A stretch of DNA of 64,000 bases, taken from positions 24,705 to 88,704 of the forward strand of contig JBBDWK010000086.1 in the NCBI GenBank assembly GCA_040902885.1, read 5' to 3'. This DNA is from JBBDWK01 sp040902885 (GTDB lineage: Bacteria; Acidobacteriota; Terriglobia; Bryobacterales; Bryobacteraceae). How positions within the stretch are numbered: position 1 is the stretch's first letter; each line of letters opens with the position of its first letter. Below, piece by piece: positions 9,401-18,600 of the stretch. A program made the translations under genes and the position numbers. The notes beneath the pieces are model-generated. The model had not been told where the DNA came from. It made no database searches and saw only the letters and a list, made by a program, of their open reading frames with translations.

Positions 9401-9889
9401 TGCCACAGCCCACACCATCTGAAAGACGTTGCGGCCCTGGTTGGGCAGATCGGCCAACTCCCTCCGGGTCACAACCTGGCCCCTCGATGACGATTCGGTG
9501 TCGAGCAACCCGACCTCCGCACTGACCGTGACCGTTTCGGTCGTGGCTCCCAGTTCCATTTTCACGTCCAGGCCCAGTTTCTCCGCCACGGCAAGCTGAA
9601 TGTTCTGGCGCACATAGTTTTTAAAGCCCGGCGCCGAGACCGTGATCTGGTAGGGCCCTGGTAAGAGAAAGCCGATCTGGTATCGTCCCGTTATGCTGGA
9701 CGTCGATTGCGAGGTTGTTTGCCGCTCCAAGCTCGATACCGAGATACTGGCGTTCGGCACGGGCGACCCGCTTGGATCCGTGATGAGCCCCGAAATCGAG
9801 GCGCGGTCCTCTTGGGCACTGAGTGGAAGAGTCAGAAGGAACCCCGTGCACAAAAAGGCAAGTGCGATTCGGAACGAATGTCCACGCAT
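6431..9889 (-). CDS. Oar-like TonB-dependent receptor with carboxypeptidase-regulatory domain
   Basis: Outer-membrane beta-barrel receptor of the type massively expanded in Acidobacteria; probably imports oligomeric substrates using TonB energy. 1152 aa from the ATG at 9889, which has a strong AGGAGGGAG ribosome site; the open frame continues further upstream but has no better start. Order: signal peptide ending LPLSAQ, a carboxypeptidase-regulatory-like beta-sandwich (RASISGLITDPSGSPVPNAS, to about residue 115), the plug (PNQGRNVFQMVWAVAGV; VLLDGVSDVHGG; FTSKSGTNELHG), then the long barrel ending in a terminal Trp as usual for outer-membrane barrels. The gene is a single unit bounded by direct repeats. 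Substrate unknown. Confidence 0.92.
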   Translation of the reverse strand: MRGHSFRIALAFLCTGFLLTLPLSAQEDRASISGLITDPSGSPVPNASISVSSLERQTTSQSTSSITGRYQIGFLLPGPYQITVSAPGFKNYVRQNIQLAVAEKLGLDVKMELGATTETVTVSAEVGLLDTESSSRGQVVTRRELADLPNQGRNVFQMVWAVAGVTRTRTSWGSMSPQGVANATQMSINGSREGENEVLLDGVSDVHGGRQVKNVPSLETVQEFKVVTNPYDAQYGRTGGGVISFTSKSGTNELHGVLWEFLANNKFEANSFQNNRAGNPRPQANRNMFGFVADGPVYLPKLIDGRNKLFFMFSYEGWRSRGTDLQNFTLPLAQQRNGDFSNLLAQDGRPVTLYDPLTTRPDARGGFLRDAFPGNRLPASRMSPIAVNAASFYPQPIFAGEGPGQVNNYVRPTPNIYSINMVSSRIDYHVNSSNRVHFRYSNTPFKEIRALGWGDNVAEPSGNAPLTRNGVNWSFDWTSTMTPRTVFNLRFGLTRWEDFAGNTIGRGYDPRDLGFPDSLVRQFNVLQFPRFDIGGGYGPIGSSRPGNFETDYAYSLQPNLNLVRGGHVLKIGVEFRRFEKNRVPLGLISGQYSFSRAFTQADPLRGDALSGNEFASFLLGYPAGGQVDNNMHPAYKFYYYSAFVHDDWKVTPRLTLNLGFRYDYEAPLAERYNRMVRGFAFDEPSPISGQAPSLDLRGGLLYAGSSGVSRLAFNRDFLRPQPRAGFAYRLKEKWVFRGGYGLFFLGQYEEGPSTGFSQPTPLIASIDGGLTPRVTLSNPFPEPLLSPVGSSLGLASNLGLGIGAQYLDRKLPYAHQYSFSIQRQLPGGWTIETGYSANRTRRLPVTAPANNIPASQLGQPASYYTQRVSNPLEGLLPGNAAKNGPTIPRQELLLPFPHFAAFNLTNLPIGRQDYHGLQTMLTRRFARGFTFQAAYTISKTLEAVSFLNPQDFNLANSLSSRLERRLMEWDVPQKLAVLATYEFPLGRGRALGRSMHPVLNTLLGDWQLNVNWTLQSGFPVAFPNAAPVAARSAVLPKNERTRERWFDTSLWQDPATGRTVPIQPPFTLRDFPTRFPDVRFPALKNLDLSLFKDFHFTERVRLNFRGEFYNVTNTPWFPVIGTTSVTAANFGSLNLAQSNGPRRLNLGLRLVW

Positions 9890-9982
9890 AGTGTCACTCC
9901 CTCCTGGAAACGGTGAGATTAAAACATTCTTATGGCAGGTATACTTGATCGGTCCTATGGAGTCAAGGATTTTCGGACTGCT

Positions 9983-10032
9983 GTTAGGCGGGCGTATGTC
10001 GCCGAAAGCCCGCTCGGAGTATCCAGCACGGC
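9983..10032 (+). repeat. Direct repeat copy B, upstream of the receptor gene
   Basis: Second copy of the roughly 50-bp repeat found at 6381-6430, sharing ATGTCGCCGAAAGCCC and GGAGTATCCAGCACGG in the same orientation. It lies in the 220-bp intergenic region between the divergent receptor (start 9889) and the Tat-leader remnant (start 10111). Confidence 0.8.
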
Positions 10033-10110
10033 CGATCTCTTGCTCCGGCCGCCGAAACAGCGTATAAAGTAATTCCGAATCCTTCGATTCAGTAACTGAG
10101 GTTTCCGTTG

Positions 10111-10185
10111 ATGCACAACGAGACACAAACCCGGCGCGGCTTCATTGAGCGCTCAGCCCTGGCCGCCGGCTATACGGCGGGGAAA
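10111..10185 (+). pseudogene. Tat-leader oxidoreductase, N-terminal stub
   Basis: The ATG at 10111 opens MHNETQTRRGFIERSALAAG, a twin-arginine leader (TRRGF) of the style at the start of secreted Gfo/Idh/MocA-type oxidoreductases in Solibacter relatives. After about 24 codons the frame runs antisense into the C-terminal side of a truncated TonB receptor and has no further similarity to an enzyme. Everything after the leader is missing, so this is a deletion scar or a misassembly. The upstream region, including direct repeat copy B, was probably its promoter region. Confidence 0.6.
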
Positions 10186-11318
10186 GTCAAAGGCGGAAAG
10201 TATCCCAGCAGGTTATTCGCTACAGTGCTGAACCGGTTGCGAGGAATCGTGTTCCCGGGAAACGGTGTTCGCACCAGGCGTCCGCCCACCGTCGCCGTTG
10301 TCGCCGGGTCGTAGATCCTCACCTGCGCTCCCTGAGCGGTGACCAGTCCCGAGAAGTCTCCCCCTTGCATCGCAGCCGTGGGCAGTGTCAGAAACGATCC
10401 CGACGGCCCTCCGCGAAATAAAAAGCTCTCATAGCCGGCAAAAAAGAAAGTCCGGTCTTTGCCGCTGTACAGGCCTGGAATGCTGATGGGCCCGCCCACG
10501 GTGGCGCCAAAGTTATTCTGCCGGTTCACCGTGGGAGCTGCCAGAACCGCGCCGCGCGCGTCGAACTCGTTGTTGCGCAGAAACTCGTAAAAGTTTCCGT
10601 GCAGCTGATTCGTGCCGCTCTTCGTAACAAATGTGATCAATGCGCCGGTGGTGTGCCCGTACTCCGCGTCGAACGAGTTTGTTATTACCTTGAACTCGGC
10701 GATGCTGTCGGGACCGGGACCTTCCAGGTTGTTGTTGCGAGTGTTGATCGACGCGCCCAAGCCGTCGATCATGTATTCGACGCCATTCGAAGCTCCTCCT
10801 CCCACTTTGAAACTGTCGAACGTGTCGCCGTGCGCGCCGGGCGTCAGGAATGCAAAGGAAAGGATGTTGCGGCCGACAGTTTGCGACGAAAGCGGAAGAG
10901 AGAGAATCGTTTCCGTTGAGACCTGCTGCGAGATCTCGGCGGAATCCTGTCTCAGCTGCGGAGCCGCGGCCTTGACTTCCACCTGTTCGGTTACGGTGCC
11001 GATCTCGAGCGTCAGATCGGCGCGAACAGAGGCGCCGCTGTTCAACACGATCTCACTCTTGATCGCGCGCTTGAACCCCTGAACCTCGGCGGTCACGCGG
11101 TATGTGCCCAGCAGGAGGTACGGAATCGTGTATACGCCCTGACCCGAACTGCGGGTCTGAGTGGTTACGTTGGTCGAGACATGCGTTGCTGTCACCGCGG
11201 CATCCGGAACGGGAGTACCCGATGGATCGGTCACGGTTCCAGTGATTGTGGCGCGGTCGGACTGGCTGAACACCACTCCGGCCACGAGCAAAGTCGCGAA
11301 AGCGAGACGGCGGGCCAT
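10170..11318 (-). pseudogene. Oar-like TonB-dependent receptor, truncated after the plug domain
   Basis: The 382 aa hold a signal peptide (ending VVFSQ), the carboxypeptidase-regulatory domain (RATITGTVTDPSGTPVPDAA), the plug (VEYMIDGLGASINT; TFVTKSGTNQLHGNFYEFLR) and the first barrel strands. The protein then stops at LLGYFPPLTFPAV; intact relatives continue for another 700 or so residues. The break coincides with the cut-off Tat leader on the other strand. The second ATG (11318) is chosen because AGGAGG lies 7 nt upstream of it; the ATG at 11324 would sit 1 nt from that site. Probably non-functional without a barrel. Confidence 0.8.
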
Positions 11319-11508
11319 GGACATCCCTCCTGTGATTCAACTGCACAGCATCAACGATGATCGATGAAAGGCTAAACCATGTCAACGGGCCATCTGGGAA
11401 CATCCGCCAACTGAGTTTCGGTCGCAGCAACGCTTGGCGGCTAAATCTCGTTGCCGGAGCGCCGCCGCTCTGTTGTGCAACCGATTTCTGATAGACTAAA
11501 AACGGGTT

Positions 11509-11841
11509 ATGCCTGTTTACGAGTATCGTTGCGAGTCCTGCGGCGAGGTCTTCGAGACCATCCAGAAGTTTGTCGACACGCCGTTGACCGTCCACGAAAA
11601 GTGCGGCGGCGGAGTTCAGCGCCTCATTTCGGCTCCCGCCTTGCAGTTCAAGGGGACTGGATGGTACGTCACCGATTACGCCAAATCGGGGTCGGGCGCC
11701 AAAGCGGAGAAGTCCGAAGGAAACGGCAAGAAGGAGGAACCGGCCAAGAAGACGGAAACCTCCGGTTCCACTGAGAAGAAGTCTTCTTCCACCACTGCCG
11801 CCGCCCCCGCGTCGAAATCATCCGGCTCCACCACAAAGTAG
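11509..11841 (+). CDS. FmdB-type zinc-ribbon protein
   Basis: Small zinc-ribbon protein (110 aa) of the FmdB family, whose members are putative regulatory or metal-binding proteins. The N-terminus MPVYEYRCESCGEVFETIQ is diagnostic. The second knuckle is reduced to HEKCGGGVQRLISAP, with one Cys instead of the usual pair. After residue 60 the protein is a low-complexity, Lys/Ser/Glu-rich tail (KKEEPAKKTETSGSTEKKSS), probably disordered. The gene lies 23 nt upstream of the penicillin-acylase-type gene and may be co-transcribed. Confidence 0.85.
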   Translation: MPVYEYRCESCGEVFETIQKFVDTPLTVHEKCGGGVQRLISAPALQFKGTGWYVTDYAKSGSGAKAEKSEGNGKKEEPAKKTETSGSTEKKSSSTTAAAPASKSSGSTTK

Positions 11842-11864
11842 CCGTACTGCGCTACCATAGCGCG

Positions 11865-14066
11865 GTGCGAAGAACACTCCTTCTGCTCGCTCTTGTCCTG
11901 CCGCTTTCCGCGGCGGACGTGCCAGTGGCCGGGCTGAAGAGTCCCGTCGAGATTCTGCGCGACCGCTGGGGCGTTCCCCATATTTATGCCCAGAACGTCG
12001 ACGACCTCTTCTTCGCCCAGGGATACATGGCGGCGCGCGACCGCCTGTTTCAGATCGATCTGTGGCGCCGGGTCGGCACGGGCAAGCTGGCCGAGGTGCT
12101 CGGTCCTTCGGCCATTCCGCGCGACCGCCTGGCGCGTGCCGTGCGTTACCGTGGCGACCCGCAAGCCGAGTGGGCGAGCTACGACACGGAGACGCAGCGC
12201 ATCGCCACCGCTTTCACCAGGGGCGTCAACGCCTACATCCGGTCTTTGAACGGCGCTCGGCCGATCGAGTTTCGCATCGCCGGGTACGATCCCGGTCTCT
12301 GGGAACCCGAGGATTGCCTGGCTCGTGTTGCAGGATTGCTGATGACCCGAAACCTGACGCGGGAGGTGGCGCGCGCGCAGGATGCCCGCCGCTTCGGTCT
12401 TCCTACCTTGCAGAAGCTGCTGGCGCCGGACCCTCCCATAAAACTCGAGCTTCCCAACGGTCTCGACCTCGCCGAAATCAACGACGACATCCTGAAGGTA
12501 TACACCGAGACCATAAGCGCCGTGCGCTTCTCCGGAGAACAAGGCAGCAACAACTGGATCGTGGACGGCAGCATGAGCGTGACCGGCAAGCCGATCATGG
12601 CCAGCGATCCGCACCGGCCCGTACTGATTCCGTCGCTGCGCAAGACCGTCCATCTGGTTGCTCCGGGCTGGAACGCGATCGGCGCGGGCGAGCCCGCGCT
12701 TCCCGGCATCGCCCTCGGTCATAACGACCGCATCGGGTTCGGCTTCACCATAGTCGGCATCGATCAGGGCGACCTTTACCTGGAGAAGCTCAACCCCGCC
12801 AATCGCGACGAATATTCGTATAAGGGCGGGTGGCGGAAGGTCGAAATAGTGCGCGAGCGCATTCCGGTGAAGGGCGCAGAGCCGCGGGCGGTCGATCTGC
12901 GGTATACCGTTCACGGCCCGATCCTCCATGAAGACCATGCCCGCAACCGTGCCTACGCCTTGAAGTGGGTGGGCAGCGAGCCGGGCACGGCGGGTTATCT
13001 CGCCGGCCTTTCGCTGGCGCGGGCCAGGAACTGGCAGGAGTTCGAGGCAGCCATCGCCCGTTACAAAGTGCCGTCGGAGAACATCCTTTATGGCGACGTG
13101 GACGGCAACATCGGCTGGTATGCCTCGGGCATGACGCCGATTCGCAAGAACTGGTCCGGGCTTTTCCCCGTGCCCGGCGACTCGGGCGAGTACGAGTGGT
13201 CCGGTTTCCGCAAGAGCACCGAACTGCCGCACCTGTACAACCCCGCGTCCCACTGGATTGCCACCGCCAACCACAACATCCTTCCCAAGGATTACGGGAT
13301 TCCGCTGGGGTATGAGTGGGCGCTGCCGTTTCGCTTCCAGCGCATCCAGGAGATGCTTTCGGAGAAACGCAAATTCAGCGTGGCCGATTTCGAGCGCATG
13401 CAGCAGGACATTACCTCCATGCCCGCGCGGCGCTTCCAGAATATTCTGCGCAAGTGGAAGCCTTCGGTTGAGCAGAAACTCGTCGAGCAGCTCGTGAGTT
13501 GGGACGCCCGTCTGACCGTGGACTCGTTTCCCGCGCTGGTCTTCGAAGTGTGGATGACCAAGCTGCCGGCGGCGGTCTTCGGCCCCGATCTGGGCGGGAA
13601 GGTAAATCTGATGAAACTGCTGGATACGCTGGATGCGGAGCCGAATCCCAAGGCGCTGCAGCAGTCGCTCATGGAAGCCTTGCGGCAGTTGGAGAAGCAG
13701 TTCGGCGCGGACCGCGCGCAGTGGCAGTGGGGAAAGGTGCATCGGATCCGCTTCCAGCATCCCCTGAACCGCAAAGAATTCGATCGCGGCCCGTATTCCC
13801 GCCCCGGCGACGGCAACACCGTCAACTCCACCTCGGGCGCGAATTTGCTCCAGACCAACGGGGCCTCTTATCGCCAGATTCTGGACTTCGGCGATTGGGA
13901 CAAATCCGTCATGACCAACGTTCCCGGAGAGTCGGGCGATCCCGCAAGCCCGCACTATAGCGATCTGATCGAAGATTGGGCGGCTGGGAAGTACCATCCC
14001 ATGCCGTTTTCCCGCAAAGCGGTGGAGGCCGCCACCGTGGAGCGCATCAATCTGAAGCCGCGATAA
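11865..14066 (+). CDS. Penicillin acylase family N-terminal-nucleophile hydrolase
   Basis: Periplasmic amide hydrolase of the penicillin G acylase/AHL acylase/cephalosporin acylase family, made as a precursor that cuts itself into alpha and beta chains. 733 aa with a signal peptide (RRTLLLLALVLPLSAADV). The catalytic serine is Ser228 in EQGSNNWIVDG, which becomes the beta-chain N-terminus. The motifs DRWGVPHIYAQNVDDLFFAQG and SDPHRPVLIPS are typical of the family. GTG start. Natural substrate unknown; beta-lactams, acyl-homoserine lactones and N-acyl amino acids are all cleaved by relatives. Confidence 0.92.
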   Translation: MRRTLLLLALVLPLSAADVPVAGLKSPVEILRDRWGVPHIYAQNVDDLFFAQGYMAARDRLFQIDLWRRVGTGKLAEVLGPSAIPRDRLARAVRYRGDPQAEWASYDTETQRIATAFTRGVNAYIRSLNGARPIEFRIAGYDPGLWEPEDCLARVAGLLMTRNLTREVARAQDARRFGLPTLQKLLAPDPPIKLELPNGLDLAEINDDILKVYTETISAVRFSGEQGSNNWIVDGSMSVTGKPIMASDPHRPVLIPSLRKTVHLVAPGWNAIGAGEPALPGIALGHNDRIGFGFTIVGIDQGDLYLEKLNPANRDEYSYKGGWRKVEIVRERIPVKGAEPRAVDLRYTVHGPILHEDHARNRAYALKWVGSEPGTAGYLAGLSLARARNWQEFEAAIARYKVPSENILYGDVDGNIGWYASGMTPIRKNWSGLFPVPGDSGEYEWSGFRKSTELPHLYNPASHWIATANHNILPKDYGIPLGYEWALPFRFQRIQEMLSEKRKFSVADFERMQQDITSMPARRFQNILRKWKPSVEQKLVEQLVSWDARLTVDSFPALVFEVWMTKLPAAVFGPDLGGKVNLMKLLDTLDAEPNPKALQQSLMEALRQLEKQFGADRAQWQWGKVHRIRFQHPLNRKEFDRGPYSRPGDGNTVNSTSGANLLQTNGASYRQILDFGDWDKSVMTNVPGESGDPASPHYSDLIEDWAAGKYHPMPFSRKAVEAATVERINLKPR

Positions 14067-14176
14067 CCGCTCCCTGACGGTCGCGGCTCGGTGCGTAAGT
14101 TATACGTCCGCAAACAGCACTGAACCGCGCGCGTAAGCAAGCGGCCATTCCGAGCCGCGACCGTTAAGGAGCGGTT
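14065..14176. repeat. REP-like palindromic element, copy 1
   Basis: Two 27-nt arms in inverted orientation (14065-14091 and 14150-14176), both containing GGTCGCGGCTCGG or its complement, differ at two positions and enclose a 58-nt spacer. The left arm overlaps the stop codon of the acylase gene. Related elements lie at 27093-27157 and 33144-33225, all just after plus-strand genes, as in REP/BIME-type families. Confidence 0.8.
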
Positions 14177-14233
14177 TCTGATCGTGATATAACTATCGGA
14201 CGCAGGCGATCACAAGTTTTCCGACATGGGAGA

Positions 14234-14707
14234 GTGAGTGGCGTGGGAGATGGTTGGAGCGCGCATCCGGACGCCGGTGACGATCACGCAACTCTTCCCC
14301 CTGTCGAGCCAGGTCGTGTCGTGGGCATTGGTGCCATCTGCGATCTCAGACCGCAACGCTTCGACGACGCACGCTCCCAAAGCTTCTTGGTGAGCGAGTT
14401 CGTCACGCTGGAAGACGGCCGGCGCGTGATCTTGCATAGGGACCGCGGCTTCACCATCGGCTGGAAATCAGCCCCTGAATCGGGGTCTGATGCTCTCCAG
14501 AGACACGAGACCCCGGACAGCATCACCCAAGACGTGTTGAACACCGTACTCCCCGATGACGACGACTCTGGAGAGGATCACCACTGGCCGTGGCTGGCCG
14601 AATTAGCCCGAGCACGCGGCTTGAACGTGACAGCAGAGGACCTGCGGAGCCTCACGTATGAAGTAGTCCTCACCGACAACGTGATCCGATGGCTGGCGTC
14701 CACTTGA
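14234..14707 (+). CDS. Hypothetical protein
   Basis: A 157-aa acidic protein (GTG start) that I do not recognise. It has no signal peptide or membrane segment. The central part (FVTLEDGRRVILHRDRGFTI) looks like a compact beta-rich fold, followed by an Asp-rich linker (PDDDDSGED) and a helical C-terminus (WLAELARARGLNVTAEDLRS). It stands between the REP-like element and the converging PAP2 gene with 7 nt between stop codons. The composition suggests a genuine protein, perhaps acquired laterally, but no function can be assigned. Confidence 0.55.
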   Translation: MSGVGDGWSAHPDAGDDHATLPPVEPGRVVGIGAICDLRPQRFDDARSQSFLVSEFVTLEDGRRVILHRDRGFTIGWKSAPESGSDALQRHETPDSITQDVLNTVLPDDDDSGEDHHWPWLAELARARGLNVTAEDLRSLTYEVVLTDNVIRWLAST

Positions 14708-14714
14708 GCCTCGG

Positions 14715-15665
14715 TCAGACCTCGTCGTGGGAGGAACCATGCTCGCGAGCATCGTCGCCATCATCGAAGTGATCGGCATCGTCGGCTCTCTGCTTTCTGG
14801 ATATAACCGCCTTCTTTCGCCTCTCCGCGACCCTCGATAGGCCCACCGCAATCAGGCTGACCCCGAAGCCGGCCGCCGCATCGACGGCATAATGATAACG
14901 GCCGTAGACAGTCGCCGTTGCTATGGAGATGGCCAATAGGAGCAGAAGCCGGCCCACCCAGCGGCGTTCCGGCAGGAAGCACATCATGCCGAAGGCCGCC
15001 GCGAACGCCGCCGAGACGTGCGCGCTGGGAAATACGCTGGTGTGGATTCCGTAGCCGCCCAGCAGCGCCTGGTTGAACTGGCGGAACACGGTGTTCAGGG
15101 AAGGGAAGTCCTCGCCGGGAAAGACCGTGCGCGGCGGCTCCGACGGCCAGAACGGAAACTGCGCGTAAGAGAGAAGAGTTCCGAGCAGAAACAGGTATAG
15201 AAAATTGTCCATGCGCTCGCGCCGTCCGGCGACGTAATACATGGCCATGCAGAACGGGCCGATGGCATAGACCAGCGAATAAGAGACTTCAAGAATTGAA
15301 GGAAGCATGGAGCCGGACAACTCGATCAGCGCTTTCAAGCCCCAGTCGTGGAGCAGCACGCGGTCCCAGACGATCCAGGTCTTCTCGAGCGCGTAGGTGT
15401 GGTGCGAGGGCGCGAACCAGCCCATCTCGCGGTAAGCCAGCAGCATCAGCGGAAGGGGAACCCAATCCCGCACCATGCTCAGCAGCCGTTTTCTGCGCAG
15501 GGAGTCGGCATAGACTACCAGGGCCAGGGCGGCCACAATGCCGAGGTTCAGGAAGGAAGTAATCAGCGGGATGGGCGCCCGGACATCGAGCGCCCATCCC
15601 ATGAAAGAGGCATACGTGAAGTAGGCGACCAGAACCCACTCCGACCGCCGGACTTCACGCCACAC
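14715..15665 (-). CDS. PAP2 superfamily membrane phosphatase/transferase
   Basis: 316-aa polytopic membrane protein of the PAP2/Aur1-like group, which remove or transfer phosphate or phosphoalcohol groups on lipids. The phosphatase motifs FPSAHVSAAFAAAF and YGRYHYAVDAAAG supply the two catalytic histidines and the aspartate. The first motif is degenerate (WPSEPPRT), as in the inositol-phosphoryl-ceramide synthase-like branch. At least six hydrophobic segments are visible, then a basic tail. The GTG start directly follows the TAA of the upstream receptor gene, so translation is likely coupled. Lipid substrate unknown. Confidence 0.8.
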   Translation of the reverse strand: MWREVRRSEWVLVAYFTYASFMGWALDVRAPIPLITSFLNLGIVAALALVVYADSLRRKRLLSMVRDWVPLPLMLLAYREMGWFAPSHHTYALEKTWIVWDRVLLHDWGLKALIELSGSMLPSILEVSYSLVYAIGPFCMAMYYVAGRRERMDNFLYLFLLGTLLSYAQFPFWPSEPPRTVFPGEDFPSLNTVFRQFNQALLGGYGIHTSVFPSAHVSAAFAAAFGMMCFLPERRWVGRLLLLLAISIATATVYGRYHYAVDAAAGFGVSLIAVGLSRVAERRKKAVISRKQRADDADHFDDGDDAREHGSSHDEV

Positions 15666-18600
15666 TTACCAGATCGCCTTCATGCCGACCTGGATGACCC
15701 GAGGCGAGTTCCCCTGGCCGCCAATGAGACCAAAGTTGCCGGCCGCGAAATCCGTCGAGGGCGCGCCAAAAACGACGCGATTGAACGGATTCGAGATCTC
15801 CAGACGGAGCTGGTGGGTCACCCGCTCGAAGATGCGGGTGTCTTTGAACAGGCCGAACGACTCCTGGATGAAGTACGGCTGCCGCACGGGCAGATACACA
15901 GGTGCATTACCGAACTGCAGCGGTCCCGGGTTGGAGAATGCTGCGCGATTCAGCCAGGCGTCGCGGCGGGGGTCGAACTTGTCCGAACCCTGCTCCGCGC
16001 GGATCGGCGCGCCGGTCAGGTTCGGACGAAGCCCGCCCGCGAAGATGGGCAGGGTGTTGGCGGTTGAGATGGCCAGGGGGAAGCCGCTCGAAAAGGCGCC
16101 CACTCCGCTCATGGACCATCCGCCCAGGAACTTGCTGGCGATTCCAGCGCCCTGCCTCAGCGGCAACTGGTAGTTGAAGCTGAAGGTCAGGATGTGGGGC
16201 TGATCGGTAGCGTAGAGCGCCTTCTCGCGCTGGAAGTTGTCCTGACGGATGATGCCGCCATGAGCGTCGGTGAAGCCGCGGCCGTCCGAGAGGTGCTTGG
16301 AGCGGGTATAGGCCACCGTGCTGGCGAACCCGCGAGAGAAGCGCTTGTCCAGCTTGAACTGGAACGAGTGATAGGTCGAGTTGGCGTAGGGCGCGGCGAC
16401 CACCGCGACGCTCTGGTACTGCGGGAACGCGCGGAGCGCCTGAGCCACCGTTGCACGCGAGCCATAGAGCTCCGTGAACCCGGCGAAAGGCTCGCTGAAG
16501 CCGGCGTTGCGCGCCAGCGGCGAGTTGATGTTGGCTCGAAGCAACGCATCGCCCAGGCCGTAAAACGAAGGATTCACCTGGTTGAGCTGCTGTGCATCGT
16601 ACAGGTGGGTTCCCTTGTTGGCTACGTAAGCGCCGCTGATCATGAACGAATCGCCGAACTGGCGTTCGATGGTCAGGTTATACTGCTGCGCGTAGGGAAT
16701 GGTCCCGCCGGTGGCTGCCTCCACGAGCTGCGCGTTCTGGCCATTTGCGACCGTGGAGGAGATGAGCGGAGGACGGTTGAAATCTTGCGGGAAGCCGTTG
16801 TCCCAGTAGAAGCCCGGAGTCAGGCCGTTGTCGGCGCTGGCGAAGTTGGGCGAAATGGAGAATCCGGTCTGCGGAATTCCCACTCCCTGGTTGATGTACT
16901 CCTTGTAGAAAATCCCGTATCCGCCGCGCACGACCCAGTTGTTGGTGACCGCGTATGCGAAACCGATGCGGGGCGCGAAGTTCATCCAGTGGATGTCGAA
17001 GAAGCGGTTGAAGCCTTCCCGTCCCGCGCCGTCGCCCCCGAAGATGAAGGCGCCCGGCAGGTTCCCGGCGCCCGGGTTGGGCACGGAGGGATCCATGTAG
17101 GAGATGCGGCCTAGCGGGTCCGACGTTGGAACCTGCACTTCATAACGCAGGCCGATATTCAGCGTGAGTTTCGGGGTCACCTTGTAGGTGTCGTCGATGA
17201 ACCCGCCGTAGTACTTGTAGCGTCCGCCCGGGAGTGAATCGCGGAAGTATGACGTTCCGCTGTCCACCGCGCCCAGCAGGAAGCTGGCGAAAGCGTTTCC
17301 GCTGCCGGCCACCCCGGGCAGCGCCGTCTCCAGATGGCTGAAGTTGAAGGTGCCGCCGCCGTTGCCGAAGTTCCGGTAGTTGTCGCGGTGCGTCTGAACT
17401 TCAAAGCCCATCTTCACCAGGTGCTTTCCTTTGATCCAGGTCAGCGTATCCACGAAAGCGAAGGTGCTGAAGTAATTGTCGGACGCGATATCGTCTCCGA
17501 ACCGCGTGTAGCCCTGCGTGAACATCACGGTTGGGAAGAGATCGAACTGGGTGCCCCGCAGGCCCAGCTTTTCCGGCCAGCCTTCATTGAAGCTGAGCGA
17601 GAAGTTGGGATTCCGGAAGCGCGAGAAGCCCGCTCCCATATGGTTTAGCAGGGTCGGGCTCACGCTCCAGTCGTAGTTCAGGCGCAGAATGCGCGTGGTC
17701 ACAACCTGGAAGTTGTAGTTCTCAAGACCCGTCGAGCGACCCACGGAGAGCAGCCGCGAAGGACCGGGGCTCTTGATCGACGGCCTGTCGGTGTAATTGA
17801 ACATGCCGCTGAGCCGGTGGCTGGCGTTAATGGCATGGTCGATTTTGAAACCGCTGGTACGCTGATCCGCAAAGGGACTGGAAAGCGGAGCGATGCTGTT
17901 GTTCACCAAACCCGGCAGTTCCGGAACCGGATGCAGCGGCAGCATCTTGGAAGTGACGGAGCTGAAGGCCGATTGCGGGATCACGTTGTTGGCGAAGGGA
18001 GTGCGCGACGGCCGGCCGTCGGCGCCGATGGATGTGCTGCGGGGATCGAATATTGGGCCGCCCCACTCGCCAAAATCGCCCTGCAACATACGCGCGGTGG
18101 GCAGGGTGTTGGTGCCCGCAAGCTGGCCGCCGCGAATGTAGAACTGATCCAGCGAGAAGAAGAAAAACGTGCGGTCGCGGCCGTCGTAGATCTTCGGCAG
18201 ACGGATGGGACCGCCCACGGTGAAGCCCCACTCGTTCTGCTTTCGCGAAGCCTTGGTGGGGTTGAAAAAGCCGCGCGCGTCGAGCTTGTCGTTGGCCAGA
18301 AAGTGGAAAGCGCTCCCATGAAGCTGGTTGGTGCCGCTCTTCATGGTGAAGCTGGTCACGCCGGATAGCGCGTGAGTGTACTCGGCCGAGTAATTGTTGG
18401 TGATGAGCTTGAACTCGGCAATGGCATCCACCGAGGGGTTCACCTCGGCGTCGTTCGCCAAATCCCCGCGAGACAGAGCAATGCCATCGTAGTAAATCTG
18501 ATCGTTAAACGATCCGCCGCCTCCGATGTGCTTCTCCCACGTGTTGCCGGGTGAAACGCCGGGCGACAGGAAGATGAACGCCGAAGGATTCCGGATGCCG

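Noticed and set aside
11676..13997. 773-codon antisense frame over the penicillin-acylase-type gene
   Set aside because: The plus-strand gene has a signal peptide, catalytic motifs and normal length; the antisense frame is a GC-rich shadow without domain features. The same holds for long frames opposite the RND genes (1017-2465, 2038-3138) and others.
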